A stretch of DNA of 64,000 nucleotides from Candidatus Pantoea bituminis (GTDB lineage: Bacteria; Pseudomonadota; Gammaproteobacteria; Enterobacterales; Enterobacteriaceae). A program made the position numbers and the translations under genes. The notes beneath the pieces are model-generated. The model had not been told where the DNA came from, ran no database searches, and was given only the letters and a program-made list of their open reading frames with translations. Below, piece after piece: positions 55,294-64,000 of the stretch; position 1 is the first letter of the stretch; each line of letters begins with the position of its first letter. The stretch is taken from positions 248,001 to 312,000 of the forward strand of contig NZ_JAGTWO010000005.1 of NCBI RefSeq assembly GCF_018842675.1, in the 5' to 3' direction.

Positions 55294-55572
55294 ATGCTTA
55301 AACCATCATTTTATTATTTGTTAAAAAACGCGATTACTGGCAACTGGGTAATTCATCAAGCGGGTTGCGTTAATCTGCCGGCAGATGTAAACAGGATTTT
55401 TATCGGCTCTTTATATACCAAGGGTCAGGCAGTAACGGTTGCTAAAATTCATCATCCTGATGCCACGCAGTGCCCGCTTTGTTTGAATAACTTTAACCAT
55501 GCAAGAAAAAAGCCGGCTTTTGGGCTGACCAATTGTCCTACACCGATAAGGCATTTACCCGGTCAGTATTAA
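55294..55572 (+). CDS. Hypothetical 92-residue protein
   Basis: This protein is mainly basic, with a Cys pair in Q-C-P-L-C (near 59-63), and a third and fourth Cys elsewhere (25 and 80). A tail of about 15 residues follows. It could be a small zinc-binding protein, but only one C-x-x-C is seen. The start at 55294 follows an AT-rich leader and has no strong ribosome site. No family is recognised. Confidence 0.45.
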   Translation: MLKPSFYYLLKNAITGNWVIHQAGCVNLPADVNRIFIGSLYTKGQAVTVAKIHHPDATQCPLCLNNFNHARKKPAFGLTNCPTPIRHLPGQY

Positions 55573-55800
55573 CTCAAATGAGCAAAAAGGGTGCTGTTCT
55601 GTACGATTTGGGTTCATCAGCACCCGCTTATTCAGCAACGATGTAGTAATTTCTACTTGTATGTTAGGTACTTTCGTCAGATGTTAAAAAACTTTAACGC
55701 AAGAAAACAGCCCTTGTTTAGGCGTTTCAGGACCGATTGTTTAGAATGAAATGGCAGCATGATGATAGGGATCAGACAGAATGTTCTGCGTGGAGTCGTC

Positions 55801-55983
55801 ATGAGCAACATTTATTATCTTTATCCGAACAGAAAAGATATCGCCCGAAATGAATTAGATCCACTTGTAGAGCAGTTACAGCGGATAGCAGAGAAATACC
55901 ATGATTACAGTTGCCTGCCAGACATCATTCGCAAATGCCTGGAAGATGCTTTGGGAGATCAGAAGCAGCGCAGCCAGTTATGA
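55801..55983 (+). CDS. Hypothetical 60-residue protein
   Basis: A short protein starting M-S-N-I-Y-Y-L-Y-P-N-R with a GGAG site upstream of the ATG at 55801. Two amphipathic helices separated by a Cys-Leu-Pro turn (S-C-L-P-D-I-I) are predicted by eye. Upstream in-frame starts at 55759/55762 are possible. No family is recognised. Composition is typical of a small enterobacterial stress or regulatory protein. Confidence 0.5.
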   Translation: MSNIYYLYPNRKDIARNELDPLVEQLQRIAEKYHDYSCLPDIIRKCLEDALGDQKQRSQL

Positions 55984-56467
55984 TGAATCATCAGTGTCAT
56001 TAACGCAGATGTTCATAAGAAAAACCTTCAGCAATGTGACTCAGAAAAACCTGCAGTGTGGGGGAAAGTGAGTCGCTGCAATGGGGTAATGCGTTAAAAG
56101 TGAAGCGCCTGAACGCGCAAAAGCATCATAATGCTGTTCCTGACAGGCCAAATCCCGCTCGCAGATTTGGTCTGTCAGAGCAGTTGCGCGCCCGTATAAC
56201 TTTATTCGCGGATCATCTCTTACTCATCCTTTCTTCGACAGAGAAATTCACTACGAATTTCTTGCCGCTCTGTCTACAGCCAAACCTTCTCTTTTATGCC
56301 CGGTTATTACGCTCTATCAATCCTGCCTGGTGAGATAAAAGAGTCGCCGCACCTTACATCAGCACTTCCTCACCATAAGTAATAACTATTTGTCAGTGCC
56401 TGCCGATAACCCTTTGCGGATGGTCACCTGCACGCAGGAAGATCGTATAAAAAATTCAGGGGTAAAC
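55984..56467. other. Structured region upstream of the chemoreceptor gene
   Basis: No convincing gene in 484 bases. A stem of 15 bp (56140-56154 with 56164-56178, one G-T wobble) with a 9-base loop can be extended by about six more pairs. A second hairpin (AGAAATTC at 56242-56249 with GAATTTCT at 56255-56262) follows, with outer GACAG/CTGTC pairing. Both point to a structured RNA or attenuator. Confidence 0.5.
56140..56178. repeat. Long near-perfect inverted repeat
   Basis: C-T-G-A-C-A-G-G-C-C-A-A-A-T-C pairs with G-A-T-T-T-G-G-T-C-T-G-T-C-A-G around the loop CCGCTCGCA. Outer bases 56133-56139 and 56179-56184 also partly pair. It is not followed by a T run, so a simple terminator is unlikely. 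Confidence 0.65.
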
Positions 56468-58134
56468 ATGAACATCACACAGCGCCTCATACTGACATTC
56501 TCAGTGCTGTTTTTAGCCATTATTAGCCAGGCAGTACTTGCGATATATTTTCTGTCTGGCTTTCAAGATCGCTTCGAGTATGTCCAGATCAATACCATCT
56601 CCTCCATCAAGGATTTAGGTCAGCTGACTGAACAAAGTAATCAGCTCGCGCTTACGCTTTATCAACATCAGAGTCAGGCTGATAACAGCAAACTGCCCGC
56701 GATTGAAGATGAAATTCAGCAGCGTGTTGCCGGTCTGAAGACGCTGACGGATTACTATTTGAAGCACGACATTTCAAACGATGAAGATGAAAGGCTGACC
56801 CACATGGCTTTTGATAACCTTCAGGTGATTGAGCAGCGACTGCCCGACTTTATTGCAGCCTCTCGCGCGCATCAGGATGAGCTCAGCCGCTCCATTCTTG
56901 AGAGGAAAGAGGGTGTTGGTGATGCTATTCGCACACTGGTAGCGGGCTATCAGAAGCAGTTAGCGCTGAATATCGCGATTGGGGAGGACCTTCGTGCAAC
57001 GAACCATAGCATTTACAACACCCTTTTCTGGGGCACCATTGCCGGCGTTTGCGCCACGATTCTGGTGTTTGGTCTCTTTGCCGCATCCACGATTATCCGC
57101 ATACGCAACAATCTCTCTGCTATCGGCAGCATCATGACGCATTCGAGTGATAACCTTGATCTTACGGTCAGTGCTGATGAAAGTCGTCGGGACGAAATCG
57201 GCAATATGGCACGCTCATTTAATGCCCTGATGAAGCGTGTCGCGGACGCGCTGGCGTCAGTTAATGCGGCGTCTCATTCAGTGGGTAGCGCCTCAGCACA
57301 GATTGCCGCAGGCAATGAAGATCTCTCCTCACGAACCGAGCAGCAAGCCGCCTCGCTGGAGCAAACAGCAGCCAGTATGACAGAGCTGAGTGAAACGGTG
57401 CGTCAGACGGCAGATAACACTCGCCAGGCCAGTTTGCTGGCAGTTAATGCTAATCAGTTGTCAGAAAAAGTTCAGCGTCACTGGATGCAATGCTGGTGAC
57501 GATGAAAGATATACAAGGAAGCTCGCGTCGCGTTTCAGAGATTGTTGCGTTGATTGAAGGCATTGCATTTCAAACGAATATCCTGGCGCTGAATGCGGCA
57601 GTTGAAGCCGCTCGCGCGGGTGAACACGGCAAAGGTTTTGCGGTAGTCGCCGGCGAGGTCAGAAACCTTTCGCAGCGCTCGACCACGGCGGCAAGAGAAA
57701 TTAAGCAGCTGATTAACGAATCATTCAAGCTAACTGAAACCGGTGCGGATCAGGCAAGCAACGTGGGCGAAAACATGTCGGTAATGAAAGACGCCATTCG
57801 CCAGGTTAGCGCGTTAGTTAATGAAATTGCGGCGGCAGCTCAAGAACAGAGCCAGGGAATCGAGCAAGTTCATAAAGCGGTAAACCAAATGGACGATGTG
57901 ACTCAGCAAAACGCCGCGTTGGTGGAAGAAGCCTCTGCTGCGTCACAGTCACTTCAGGAACAGGCGGCCGCGCTAACCAGAATGGTTGGCGAGTTCCGCA
58001 TTGATAACAGAGAAAGCAAACACGCCCTTGTGGGCAAATCGTCACTTGCTGAATCAGGCACAATACAGAAGGAGAAAAATTTGCTGCCTAAACCGAGTCA
58101 AAGCGCGGCTGAGGAAAACTGGCAAAGCTTTTAA
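56468..58134 (+). pseudogene. Methyl-accepting chemotaxis protein, frameshifted
   Basis: This chemoreceptor starts at ATG 56468 with membrane helix 1 (about 6-29). A four-helix-bundle periplasmic sensor domain of about 160 residues follows, then helix 2 (about 190-212), a HAMP domain (about 213-265) and the cytoplasmic signalling domain with the hairpin tip ([13 protein letters not shown]). The frame breaks at an A5 run (57475-57479). One more A joins [12 protein letters not shown] to the second part. The joined protein is about 555 residues. There is no CheR-docking pentapeptide like N-W-E-T-F at the end, but E-E-N-W-Q-S-F is close to it. Ligand unknown. Confidence 0.9.
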
Positions 58135-58161
58135 TCGGGTAGACATTGCGTAAGTAACAGG

Positions 58162-58197
58162 GCAGGGCGATTCAGGGAACCCTCTTCATCGCCCTGC
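58162..58197. terminator. Hairpin after the chemoreceptor gene
   Basis: GCAGGGCGAT (58162-58171) pairs with ATCGCCCTGC (58188-58197), with an inner AGGG/CCCT stem. It lies 28 bases past the stop. There is no T run. Confidence 0.5.
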
Positions 58198-58626
58198 TGA
58201 GTGCATGACGTTAAAACTGTCTGACTAAAAGACCGAGCAGAAAAACAGGCAGCGGATGAAACCGGCAGGAATAAATAAAAGGCAGGAAAATAATATTTCA
58301 AGCGTGACGGTTCATTAGCGAGGCGGGATATTTTAATCGCGGTAACGTTGTACTCATGAGAAAATTTCTTCTCGCTATCTCATTCAGCAAGCCCTGTGAA
58401 AATAATTAAAATAAGGCATTGCTAAATCTTCTGAACAATGGCTTAATAGCTCCATCGGTTTGTAATACAGACCTTATGAAAGCAGTTTTAGTAAAGCAGT
58501 CCTCAGTTAAAGTGATATCCAGCGATACCCTTCTTCGAGAGCCTCCTCCTAAGTGCCAAGTAAGTAATTCTCTGCACAACAGACCATCTTCGCCGCATTA
58601 GTGGCTCAAAAATTAAGGAAGTATCT
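58198..58626. other. Long 5' region of the cold-shock gene
   Basis: Up to 430 bases lie between the hairpin after the chemoreceptor and the cold-shock ATG. Cold-shock genes usually have a leader of 100-200 bases that refolds with temperature, which fits here. The exact transcription start is not visible. Confidence 0.4.
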
Positions 58627-58839
58627 ATGTCTGGTAAAATGACTGGTTTAGTAAAATGGTTTGACGCAGGTAAAGGTTTTGGCTTTATCACTCCTCAGGA
58701 TGGCAGCAAGGATGTATTCGTACACTTCTCAGCCATTCAGAGCAACGATTTCAAAACCTTAGATGAAGGCCAACGCGTTGAATTCACCATCGAAAGTGGT
58801 GCTAAAGGCCCATCAGCGGCAAACGTTGTAGCAATCTAA
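58627..58839 (+). CDS. Cold-shock protein (CspA family)
   Basis: This 70-residue single OB-fold protein binds single-stranded RNA/DNA as an RNA chaperone. The RNP1 motif K-G-F-G-F-I is at 16-21 and RNP2 V-F-V-H-F is near 31-35. Its start [12 protein letters not shown] is of the CspA/CspB/CspG type. An AAGGA site precedes the ATG. A strong terminator follows at 58911-58937. Confidence 0.96.
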   Translation: MSGKMTGLVKWFDAGKGFGFITPQDGSKDVFVHFSAIQSNDFKTLDEGQRVEFTIESGAKGPSAANVVAI

Positions 58840-58910
58840 TTTGCATCTTCAGGTACGTTTACAACAGCGATGAAGGCAACAGCCTGAGCAGATAAAATAC
58901 CTGATGATTA

Positions 58911-58937
58911 AAAAACCCGCCTCGAGCGGGTTTTTTT
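58911..58937 (+). terminator. Intrinsic terminator of the cold-shock gene
   Basis: AAAAACCCGC (58911-58920) pairs with GCGGGTTTTT (58926-58935), loop CTCGA, then more T. A textbook rho-independent terminator. Confidence 0.92.
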
Positions 58938-59415
58938 ATGCCTGTATTTCCCCGCTATTTTTGCCCGCCCACAACATATTGAACTTGGCCTGAAAGTAGG
59001 CGCGAGCTAAGTAGAGCCTCTCTTTATTTTAAAAAATAGAAATCATTATATTTAAATTTGTATAATTAGTGGTCAAATAAAAATTTAATATGTACGCAAT
59101 ATGAAAAATGCGGATTCATATCGATTGCGGTAAATATATTCTGATAATCAAACCGGCGTTATTGATCGCTCATCTTAGTTCTTTACCCATATTTACCAGA
59201 ACTGACAATGAATATCGCTTACAGCGCTTCGGTTTCACAGAAGCCGTATTGCGATGTGGCACAACACACCTGGTAAAAAGGTAGCAGGCTAATAATAACG
59301 ATAGCAATAACGGTTAAATCTGACGTCGTGTTTGATGAGAGAATCCTTTTGCCCCTTCAAGAGCTAAGCCATTGCGAGTGCCGGAGATAAGCGCCGGGTG
59401 GGGTACGCGTTTTAT
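58938..59415. other. Gap that may hold an unannotated transcript
   Basis: Between the cold-shock terminator and the orphan terminator at 59416-59441 there is no coding frame that fits a protein. The last 90 bases (about 59330-59415) contain CCCC/GGGG and CCGG pairs and could be a small RNA ending in that terminator. Confidence 0.35.
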
Positions 59416-59441
59416 AAAGGTCGCCTATCGGCGGCCTTTTT
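59416..59441 (+). terminator. Orphan intrinsic terminator
   Basis: AAAGGTCGCC pairs with GGCGGCCTTTT (one wobble) with loop TATC, followed by T and C. No gene lies upstream within 570 bases on this strand. Confidence 0.75.
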
Positions 59442-59579
59442 CGTTAAAGCGAATCCCAGAAGATTGTCGCTTAACGCGGCAATTCGCCTGACTCTTTGAT
59501 GCTACAAACCCGCATTTAGCGCGCTTATCCCTACAGCGCACTCTTCTTATCAGCTAAATCTTCTCTTAATGAGGATGCA

Positions 59580-59837
59580 ATGAATAATCTGCAAGCCGCA
59601 TGGCCTGCTTTCCAGCGTGCGGAAATCGCTGAAGCCTGGGCAGGAACCCTTGATGTAACGCCAGATTCCAACCCGGTTATCGGACCCGTTGCCCGGCTTT
59701 CGGGCTTAACGCTGGCAACAGGATTTTCAGGTCATGGATTTGGCACTTCGCCTGCAGCGGGGCAGTTGGCGGCAGATCTTGTGATGAACCATACGCCGAT
59801 TATTGATCCGCATCCTTACCGTTTTGATCGCTTTTAA
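59580..59837 (+). pseudogene. C-terminal remnant of an FAD-dependent oxidoreductase (DAO family)
   Basis: This 85-residue frame matches the last part of a D-amino acid/sarcosine-type oxidase: W-A-G-T-L-D-V-T-P-D-S-N-P-V-I-G followed by A-T-G-F-S-G-H-G-F-G, the C-terminal FAD-binding signature. The N-terminal FAD Rossmann domain is missing, and no matching sequence was seen upstream. A GAGG-like site lies before the ATG, so it may still be translated. It is best seen as a gene remnant left by a deletion. Confidence 0.8.
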
Positions 59838-59909
59838 CTAAGAAGGGTTGATGCTCTACGTAATAAAGCCGATGTTGATGGTGTGTCGAGAGAGGGGCTA
59901 ATCTCGCAT

Positions 59910-59935
59910 TAAAAAAGCCGGGATTATCCCGGCTT
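59910..59935 (-). terminator. Intrinsic terminator of the ProP-like gene
   Basis: On the minus strand AAGCCGGGA (59935-59927) pairs with TCCCGGCTT (59923-59915), followed by T run to 59911. It lies 18 bases past the stop of the leftward transporter gene. Confidence 0.85.
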
Positions 59936-59952
59936 GCTTAGTGATTAACGCA

Positions 59953-61428
59953 TTATTTTGACGGTGCCGGAACCGGCTTCGATTTACTGTTCCGCAAACG
60001 TAACTTATCAATCAGCTTATGTGCTTCTGCTTTAGTGGCCACAGCAGGCGAAGAGCCTTTCAGTGGCTGACGTGCAGTTTCGCGTACTGTCAGGATAGTC
60101 ACCAAGCCGATGACGCCTGCACCCATCATATAGTAAGCAGGCATCATCACGTTGTGGGTGGTGTCCACCAACCAGGCGGTAATCAGCGGTGTGGTACCAC
60201 CAAACAGTGAAACGGAAAGGTTAAAGCCGATTGCCAGCGCACTGTAACGAATATCGGTGGTAAACAGCGCAGGCAGCGTTGAAGGCATGGTGCCGCTAAA
60301 GCAGGTGTGCAATACCCCCAGAATCAGCAAGCCAGCAAAAACCGCCCACATGTTGCCGGTGCCGAGCAGCATAAAGCTGGGAATCGACAGCAGGATCAAG
60401 CCTACGGCACCAAAGCCAATCACCGGGCGACGGCCAATTTTGTCGGTCCAGCGACCCCATAACAAGGTCAGCGGCATCATCACAAACATCGCTACCATTA
60501 CCAGCAGCAAACCGCTCATCTCGTTCATACCCAGCACACCCGTCAGGTAGCTCGGCATGTAGGAAGTCAACATGTAGTTGGACACGTTAAACAGCAGTAC
60601 CAGACCAATACATTTCATCATCGGCGCGCGGTATTTGCTCAGCATCTGCATCAAAGTAAGACGCGGCTTGCTCTGCTCCAGCGCTTCCTGTTTTTCCATG
60701 TGCTGCTGGAATGCGGGTGTTTCTTCTAGTTTCAGGCGTACATACAGGCCGAACAAGCCCAACGGTGCGGCGATAAAGAACGGGACACGCCAGCCCCACG
60801 ACATCATGGCGTCATTAGAAAGCAGCAACGTCATGGCCGTCACCAGACTCGCGCCGAGCAAGTAACCGGCGATAGTACCGAACTCAAGAAAACTGCCCAT
60901 AAAGCCACGGCGGTTATCAGTGGAGTATTCCGCTATGAAGGTCGCTGCTCCGCCATATTCACCCCCGGTAGAAAAGCCCTGAATGAGTCGGGCCACCAGC
61001 AGCAGAATCGGCGCCATGATACCGATGGAGGAGTACGCGGGAATGAGCCCGATACAGAATGTCCCGATCGACATCATGATCATCGTCATCGCCAGCACTT
61101 TCTGCCGTCCAATACGGTCGCCAAGCGGCCCAAAGACCAGGCCACCAATGGGGCGTACCAGGAAGGCGGCGGCAAATGTACCGAAGGTCGCGATCAGCTG
61201 CACCGCGTTGTTGGCATCTGGGAAAAAGACTTTCCCAATAATCACCGCCAGATAGCTATAAACACCGAAATCGAACCACTCCATGGCATTACCCAAGGCA
61301 GCCGCACCGACAGCACGTTTCAGCATACCGTTATCAATGACGGTGATGTCATCAACGGTCAGTTCTTTCTGCTTCTTATTCCAGAAGTGTTTTTTCGGAT
61401 GTTCAGATGATTGGTTTTTGGTGGTCAT
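59953..61428 (-). CDS. MFS metabolite:proton symporter (ProP-like)
   Basis: This 491-residue transporter has 12 hydrophobic segments and the MHS-family signature A-L-G-N-A-M-E-W-F-D-F-G-V-Y in helix 1, and G-D-R-I-G-R-Q-K between helices 2 and 3. It resembles ProP (proline/betaine, 500 residues) over its whole length, including A-A-L-F-type helices near 380-440. ProP's C-terminal coiled coil, which sets the osmotic threshold, is missing: the tail is short and basic. So it may not be osmotically controlled in the ProP way. Divergent from the oxygenase gene. Confidence 0.88.
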   Translation of the reverse strand: MTTKNQSSEHPKKHFWNKKQKELTVDDITVIDNGMLKRAVGAAALGNAMEWFDFGVYSYLAVIIGKVFFPDANNAVQLIATFGTFAAAFLVRPIGGLVFGPLGDRIGRQKVLAMTMIMMSIGTFCIGLIPAYSSIGIMAPILLLVARLIQGFSTGGEYGGAATFIAEYSTDNRRGFMGSFLEFGTIAGYLLGASLVTAMTLLLSNDAMMSWGWRVPFFIAAPLGLFGLYVRLKLEETPAFQQHMEKQEALEQSKPRLTLMQMLSKYRAPMMKCIGLVLLFNVSNYMLTSYMPSYLTGVLGMNEMSGLLLVMVAMFVMMPLTLLWGRWTDKIGRRPVIGFGAVGLILLSIPSFMLLGTGNMWAVFAGLLILGVLHTCFSGTMPSTLPALFTTDIRYSALAIGFNLSVSLFGGTTPLITAWLVDTTHNVMMPAYYMMGAGVIGLVTILTVRETARQPLKGSSPAVATKAEAHKLIDKLRLRNSKSKPVPAPSK

Positions 61429-61920
61429 ATTCTCCTCATACAGCTTAATTGAGGGAGTCTTATAGCTTTCGCAGCCGCAAATATGATCGAGAAGAACGAA
61501 GGAAATGAAAGCTATAAGAAGCCCAAATTGTGGGTAAGTGAAGCGGTAAGCACCTCAGCCGCCCAACCTTAGACTATTATTGTCAGTTTTTGCAAGTTTA
61601 TAGCCGGAATAACCGCAATTGTTGACAAATCCAGCAGGGCACGCCGTATTAATAGCAGATCACACCTTCAAACATTTTGTTACGCATTAATAATGCCTTA
61701 TTCAATCCCCTCTGTATTTTTTCAATAACGCTATACGCTGTTTAATCCCACAATTAATCCTTAACCAGGGTGATTAATATAATTAAAAGTCTATAAAAAT
61801 CAGTAAGATAATAATTATTGTTATTTCCGGGAATGGCATATCGATAGCAGGATAACTTAGTAGTGAACCAGACAAGCCAATGGCAATGTTGTGTCATTAC
61901 GGTCAGGCAGGATGTTAATC
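61429..61920. other. AT-rich divergent promoter region
   Basis: These 492 bases separate the ProP-like transporter and the 2-oxoglutarate oxygenase genes. A TTGACA at 61622-61627 and TATTAA at 61647-61652 (19-base spacing) could be a weak promoter. No operator or RNA was recognised. Confidence 0.4.
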
Positions 61921-62940
61921 ATGCAGTCGCTAAATAAAGTGCAGCTTCCGATTATTGATTTCGCGAAATTACAAGGCGATGAAGAACAGCGCCAATTATT
62001 AATAAATGAATTAGGTCACGCCGCTCGCGAAGTGGGTTTTTTCTATCTTATTAACCATGGTATTAATCAGGTTTTATTAGATGACGTGCAGCGCGTGGCA
62101 AAGGCTTTTTTTGCTTTGCCCTTAGATGAAAAACGCAAAGTTAAAATGGCTAACTCTCCACATTTTCGTGGTTATAACCTCGCGGGTGCAGAAATAACCC
62201 GCAATCAACCCGACCATCGAGAGCAATTTGATATTGGTGCTGAACGAGAGGCGCTGCCTCCCTCAGAGGACGCACCCGCCTGGCAACGCTTGCAAGGCCC
62301 CAATCAGTGGCCCGACGCGCTGCCAGCGTTGAAAACGTTGTTAACGCGCTGGCAACAGGAAATGACTCACGTTGCTCTTGAGCTTCTCCGCGCCTTTGCC
62401 GAAGCGCTGCAATTACCCCGTAATGCTTTCGATAACCTTTACGGGCGTTATCCCAACGAGCACATCAAACTCATTCGCTATCCTGGCCGTGCAGATGATC
62501 AATCACGTCAGGGGTTGGCGCACACAAGGACTCCGGCTTTTTGACTTTGTTGCTTCAGGACGATCAGCCCGGTTTAGAGGTTGAAGTTAATCCCGGAGAA
62601 TGGATTGCCGTCCTCGCCGTTGCCTGGATCTTTTGTGGTGAATATTGGTGAATTACTGGAGCTTGCTACCAACGGTTATCTGCGTGCCACCGTGCACCGC
62701 GTGGTATCGCCACAAGCGCAGCGCGAACGCCTTTCCATTGCCTTCTTTCTGGGTGCACAGCTTGATGCGGTGGTGCCGCTTTACCCGCTTCCAGAATCGC
62801 TTTCGCAATTAGCGCAGGGGCCGAGCAGCGATCCTCAAAATCCTTTACTGCGTGATGTGGGCTGGAATTACCTCAAAGGACGCCTGCGCTCGCACCCCGA
62901 AGTTGCACAACGTTTTTATCCTGAATACGCCCAACAATAA
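61921..62940 (+). pseudogene. 2-oxoglutarate/Fe(II) oxygenase (isopenicillin N synthase type), two frameshifts
   Basis: This oxygenase starts M-Q-S-L-N-K-V-Q-L-P-I-I-D-F at 61921 (N-terminal DIOX_N domain, with F-F-Y-L-I-N-H-G near 44). The frame breaks at a G4 run (62511-62514). One more G gives V-G-A-H-K-D-S-G-F-L-T-L-L, the H-x-D iron motif. A second shift at about 62610-62614 (one base too many, or two too few) is needed to reach G-S-F-V-V-N-I-G and the third iron His in A-T-V-H-R-V. The R-x-S in R-L-S-I-A-F binds 2-oxoglutarate. The full protein is about 340 residues. A methionine-type ABC importer follows. Confidence 0.82.
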
Positions 62941-62957
62941 TGACACTGAGAAAAATC

Positions 62958-63758
62958 ATGAAGAAAACGCTATTAGGCCTGGCTGGACTGTCGTTGCTGA
63001 TTGCACAAAACCTCTACGCTGCACCGTTGCGCGTGGCCGCTGATGCGGTACCGCATGCCGAAATACTGGAGTACGTTAAAACGCTCGATCCCAAACTTGA
63101 TTTAAAAATCGTCGAGTTAAGCGGTGGGATCAATGCCAACGAACTGCTGGCATCGGGTGATGTGGACGCAAACTATTTCCAGCATCTGCCGTATTTAAAA
63201 GATCAGGAAAAAGCGTTGGGTAAAACGTTCGACGTGGTGGCCAGTGTGCATATCGAGCCGCTCGGCATCTATTCCCGCAAAGTCAAAAGCCTGGATGCGC
63301 TGCCAGAAGGGGCGACGATTGCCGTGCCAAACAACACCACTAACCTGAGCCGCGCATTGTGGTTATTGCAGGATAAAGGCGTGCTGCGTCTTAACGCTAG
63401 CAGTGAAGCCGGTACCACCTTGGTAACACCGAAAGATATCTCAGAAAACCCCAAGAAAATTAAAATCGTAGAGATTGAATCGCCGCAGCTGCCGCGTTCA
63501 CTTGATGATGTCGATGCGGCCATTATCAACGGCAACTACGCCTTAGAAGCGGGATTGTCACCGGCGAAAGATGCGCTGGGACTGGAATCAGCGAAGCACA
63601 ATCCTTACGCCAATCTGTTGGTCACTACGCCGCAGCTGGCAAAAGATCCGCGCGTGATTGAGTTGGCAAAAGATCTGACCTCGCCGCAGGTGGCAGACTT
63701 TATCCGCAAAAACTACAACGGGTCGGTGATTCCGGTTGCGGATGCCGCGCATGATTAA
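62958..63758 (+). CDS. MetQ/NlpA family ABC substrate-binding protein
   Basis: This protein of 266 residues has a signal peptide [21 protein letters not shown] that lacks a lipobox Cys, unlike usual MetQ, so it should be a soluble periplasmic protein. The V-P-H-A-E-I-L segment near 32-38 and [10 protein letters not shown] near 75 form the MetQ ligand site. The ATG at 62958 is the second in-frame start. It ends overlapping an ATPase gene by 8 bases. With the oxygenase upstream, it may import a sulfur compound or an amino acid conjugate rather than methionine. Confidence 0.87.
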   Translation: MKKTLLGLAGLSLLIAQNLYAAPLRVAADAVPHAEILEYVKTLDPKLDLKIVELSGGINANELLASGDVDANYFQHLPYLKDQEKALGKTFDVVASVHIEPLGIYSRKVKSLDALPEGATIAVPNNTTNLSRALWLLQDKGVLRLNASSEAGTTLVTPKDISENPKKIKIVEIESPQLPRSLDDVDAAIINGNYALEAGLSPAKDALGLESAKHNPYANLLVTTPQLAKDPRVIELAKDLTSPQVADFIRKNYNGSVIPVADAAHD

Positions 63759-64000
63759 AATCGAACAGGTCAGCAAATACTATACCGGCGCCGCTGCGCC
63801 GGCTTTAGCAGACATCTCGCTGGACATTCAGGACGGTTCAATTTTTGGCATTATCGGACGAAGCGGGGCGGGTAAAAGTACCTTGTTACGTTGTTTGAAT
63901 CTGCTGGAGCGTCCGTCAACCGGTTCGATAGCGATTGATGGCCAGGAGATATCAACGCTGTCGCTTACTCAGCTCAGACGGCAGCGCCAGCAAATGGGCA
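63751..64000 (+). CDS. MetN-like ABC transporter ATP-binding protein (5' part, cut by window end)
   Basis: Only the first 83 codons are inside the window. They read [11 protein letters not shown] and contain Walker [10 protein letters not shown] (near 39-47) followed by [11 protein letters not shown], the Q-loop region of MetN-type ATPases. The ATG overlaps the binding-protein gene by 8 bases. The permease (MetI-like) should follow outside the window. Confidence 0.87.
   Translation, partial: MIKIEQVSKYYTGAAAPALADISLDIQDGSIFGIIGRSGAGKSTLLRCLNLLERPSTGSIAIDGQEISTLSLTQLRRQRQQMG

Noticed and set aside
56058..56333. A 91-codon frame before the chemoreceptor gene
   Set aside because: It runs across two strong hairpins and has no protein family features, so structure is the better explanation.
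58419..58601. A 60-codon frame before the cold-shock gene
   Set aside because: It lies in the expected long leader of the cold-shock mRNA and has no protein-like pattern.
1..64000. CRISPR arrays, tRNA, rRNA, insertion sequences, replication or partition genes
   Set aside because: No spaced direct repeats, tRNA-like cloverleafs, transposase frames or Rep/Par proteins were seen on reading the window.

Overview
The window looks like part of a large accessory replicon of a plant- or environment-associated Erwiniaceae, most likely Pantoea. Three things point there: a crtE-X-Y-I-B operon with convergent crtZ, a TPP-riboswitch-controlled thiO-S-G-F operon, and many enterobacterial-type genes. Carriage of thiOSGF together with crt genes is known for the large Pantoea plasmids (LPP-1 type). 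No replication, partition or transfer genes, insertion sequences, tRNA, rRNA or CRISPR arrays were seen, so the plasmid location is an inference.

Layout, left to right: end of a chaperone-usher fimbrial operon (1-4.4 kb); an M20 amidohydrolase with a polar amino acid ABC importer (4.8-9.0 kb); TPP riboswitch, short leader ORF and thiOSGF (9.1-12.3 kb); small redox and housekeeping genes (12.7-16.1 kb); crtZ and the opposing crtEXYIB operon for zeaxanthin diglucoside (16.2-22.5 kb); ytfJ and a small HTH protein; a nine-gene minus-strand uptake and catabolism operon (23.7-32.6 kb: OprD-type porin, FAD oxidase, ABC importer, creatininase-family, RidA, amidohydrolase, ferredoxin-type reductase) with a divergent LysR gene; pirin, PepSY and DUF2946 genes (33.7-36.7 kb); a hydroxyacid dehydrogenase, a cupin and a CynX-type exporter (37-39.5 kb); a secreted HbpS/GlcG-like protein with a two-component system (39.9-42.3 kb); an OrtT-type toxin; a formaldehyde-dehydrogenase-like Zn enzyme beside an fdh-DUF1641-cytochrome bd operon (43.1-50.5 kb); a single-chain dihydroxyacetone kinase, LysR and pirin genes (50.7-54.1 kb); CsbD, a chemoreceptor, a cold-shock protein, a ProP-like transporter, a 2-oxoglutarate oxygenase and the start of a methionine-type ABC importer (54.4-64 kb).

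The genes form metabolic modules: thiazole synthesis for thiamine, membrane carotenoid glucosides against photo-oxidation, several import-plus-hydrolysis modules for small amides, and a possible C1 respiratory chain (aldehyde to formate, then electrons to a cyanide-insensitive-type bd oxidase). 

A striking technical or evolutionary feature is that nine genes between 33 and 63 kb are each broken by a small indel, nearly always in or next to a homopolymer, while the first 32 kb shows none. Reading through each indel restores a normal family protein. Systematic homopolymer under-calling is the simplest explanation, so these genes may be intact in the organism.
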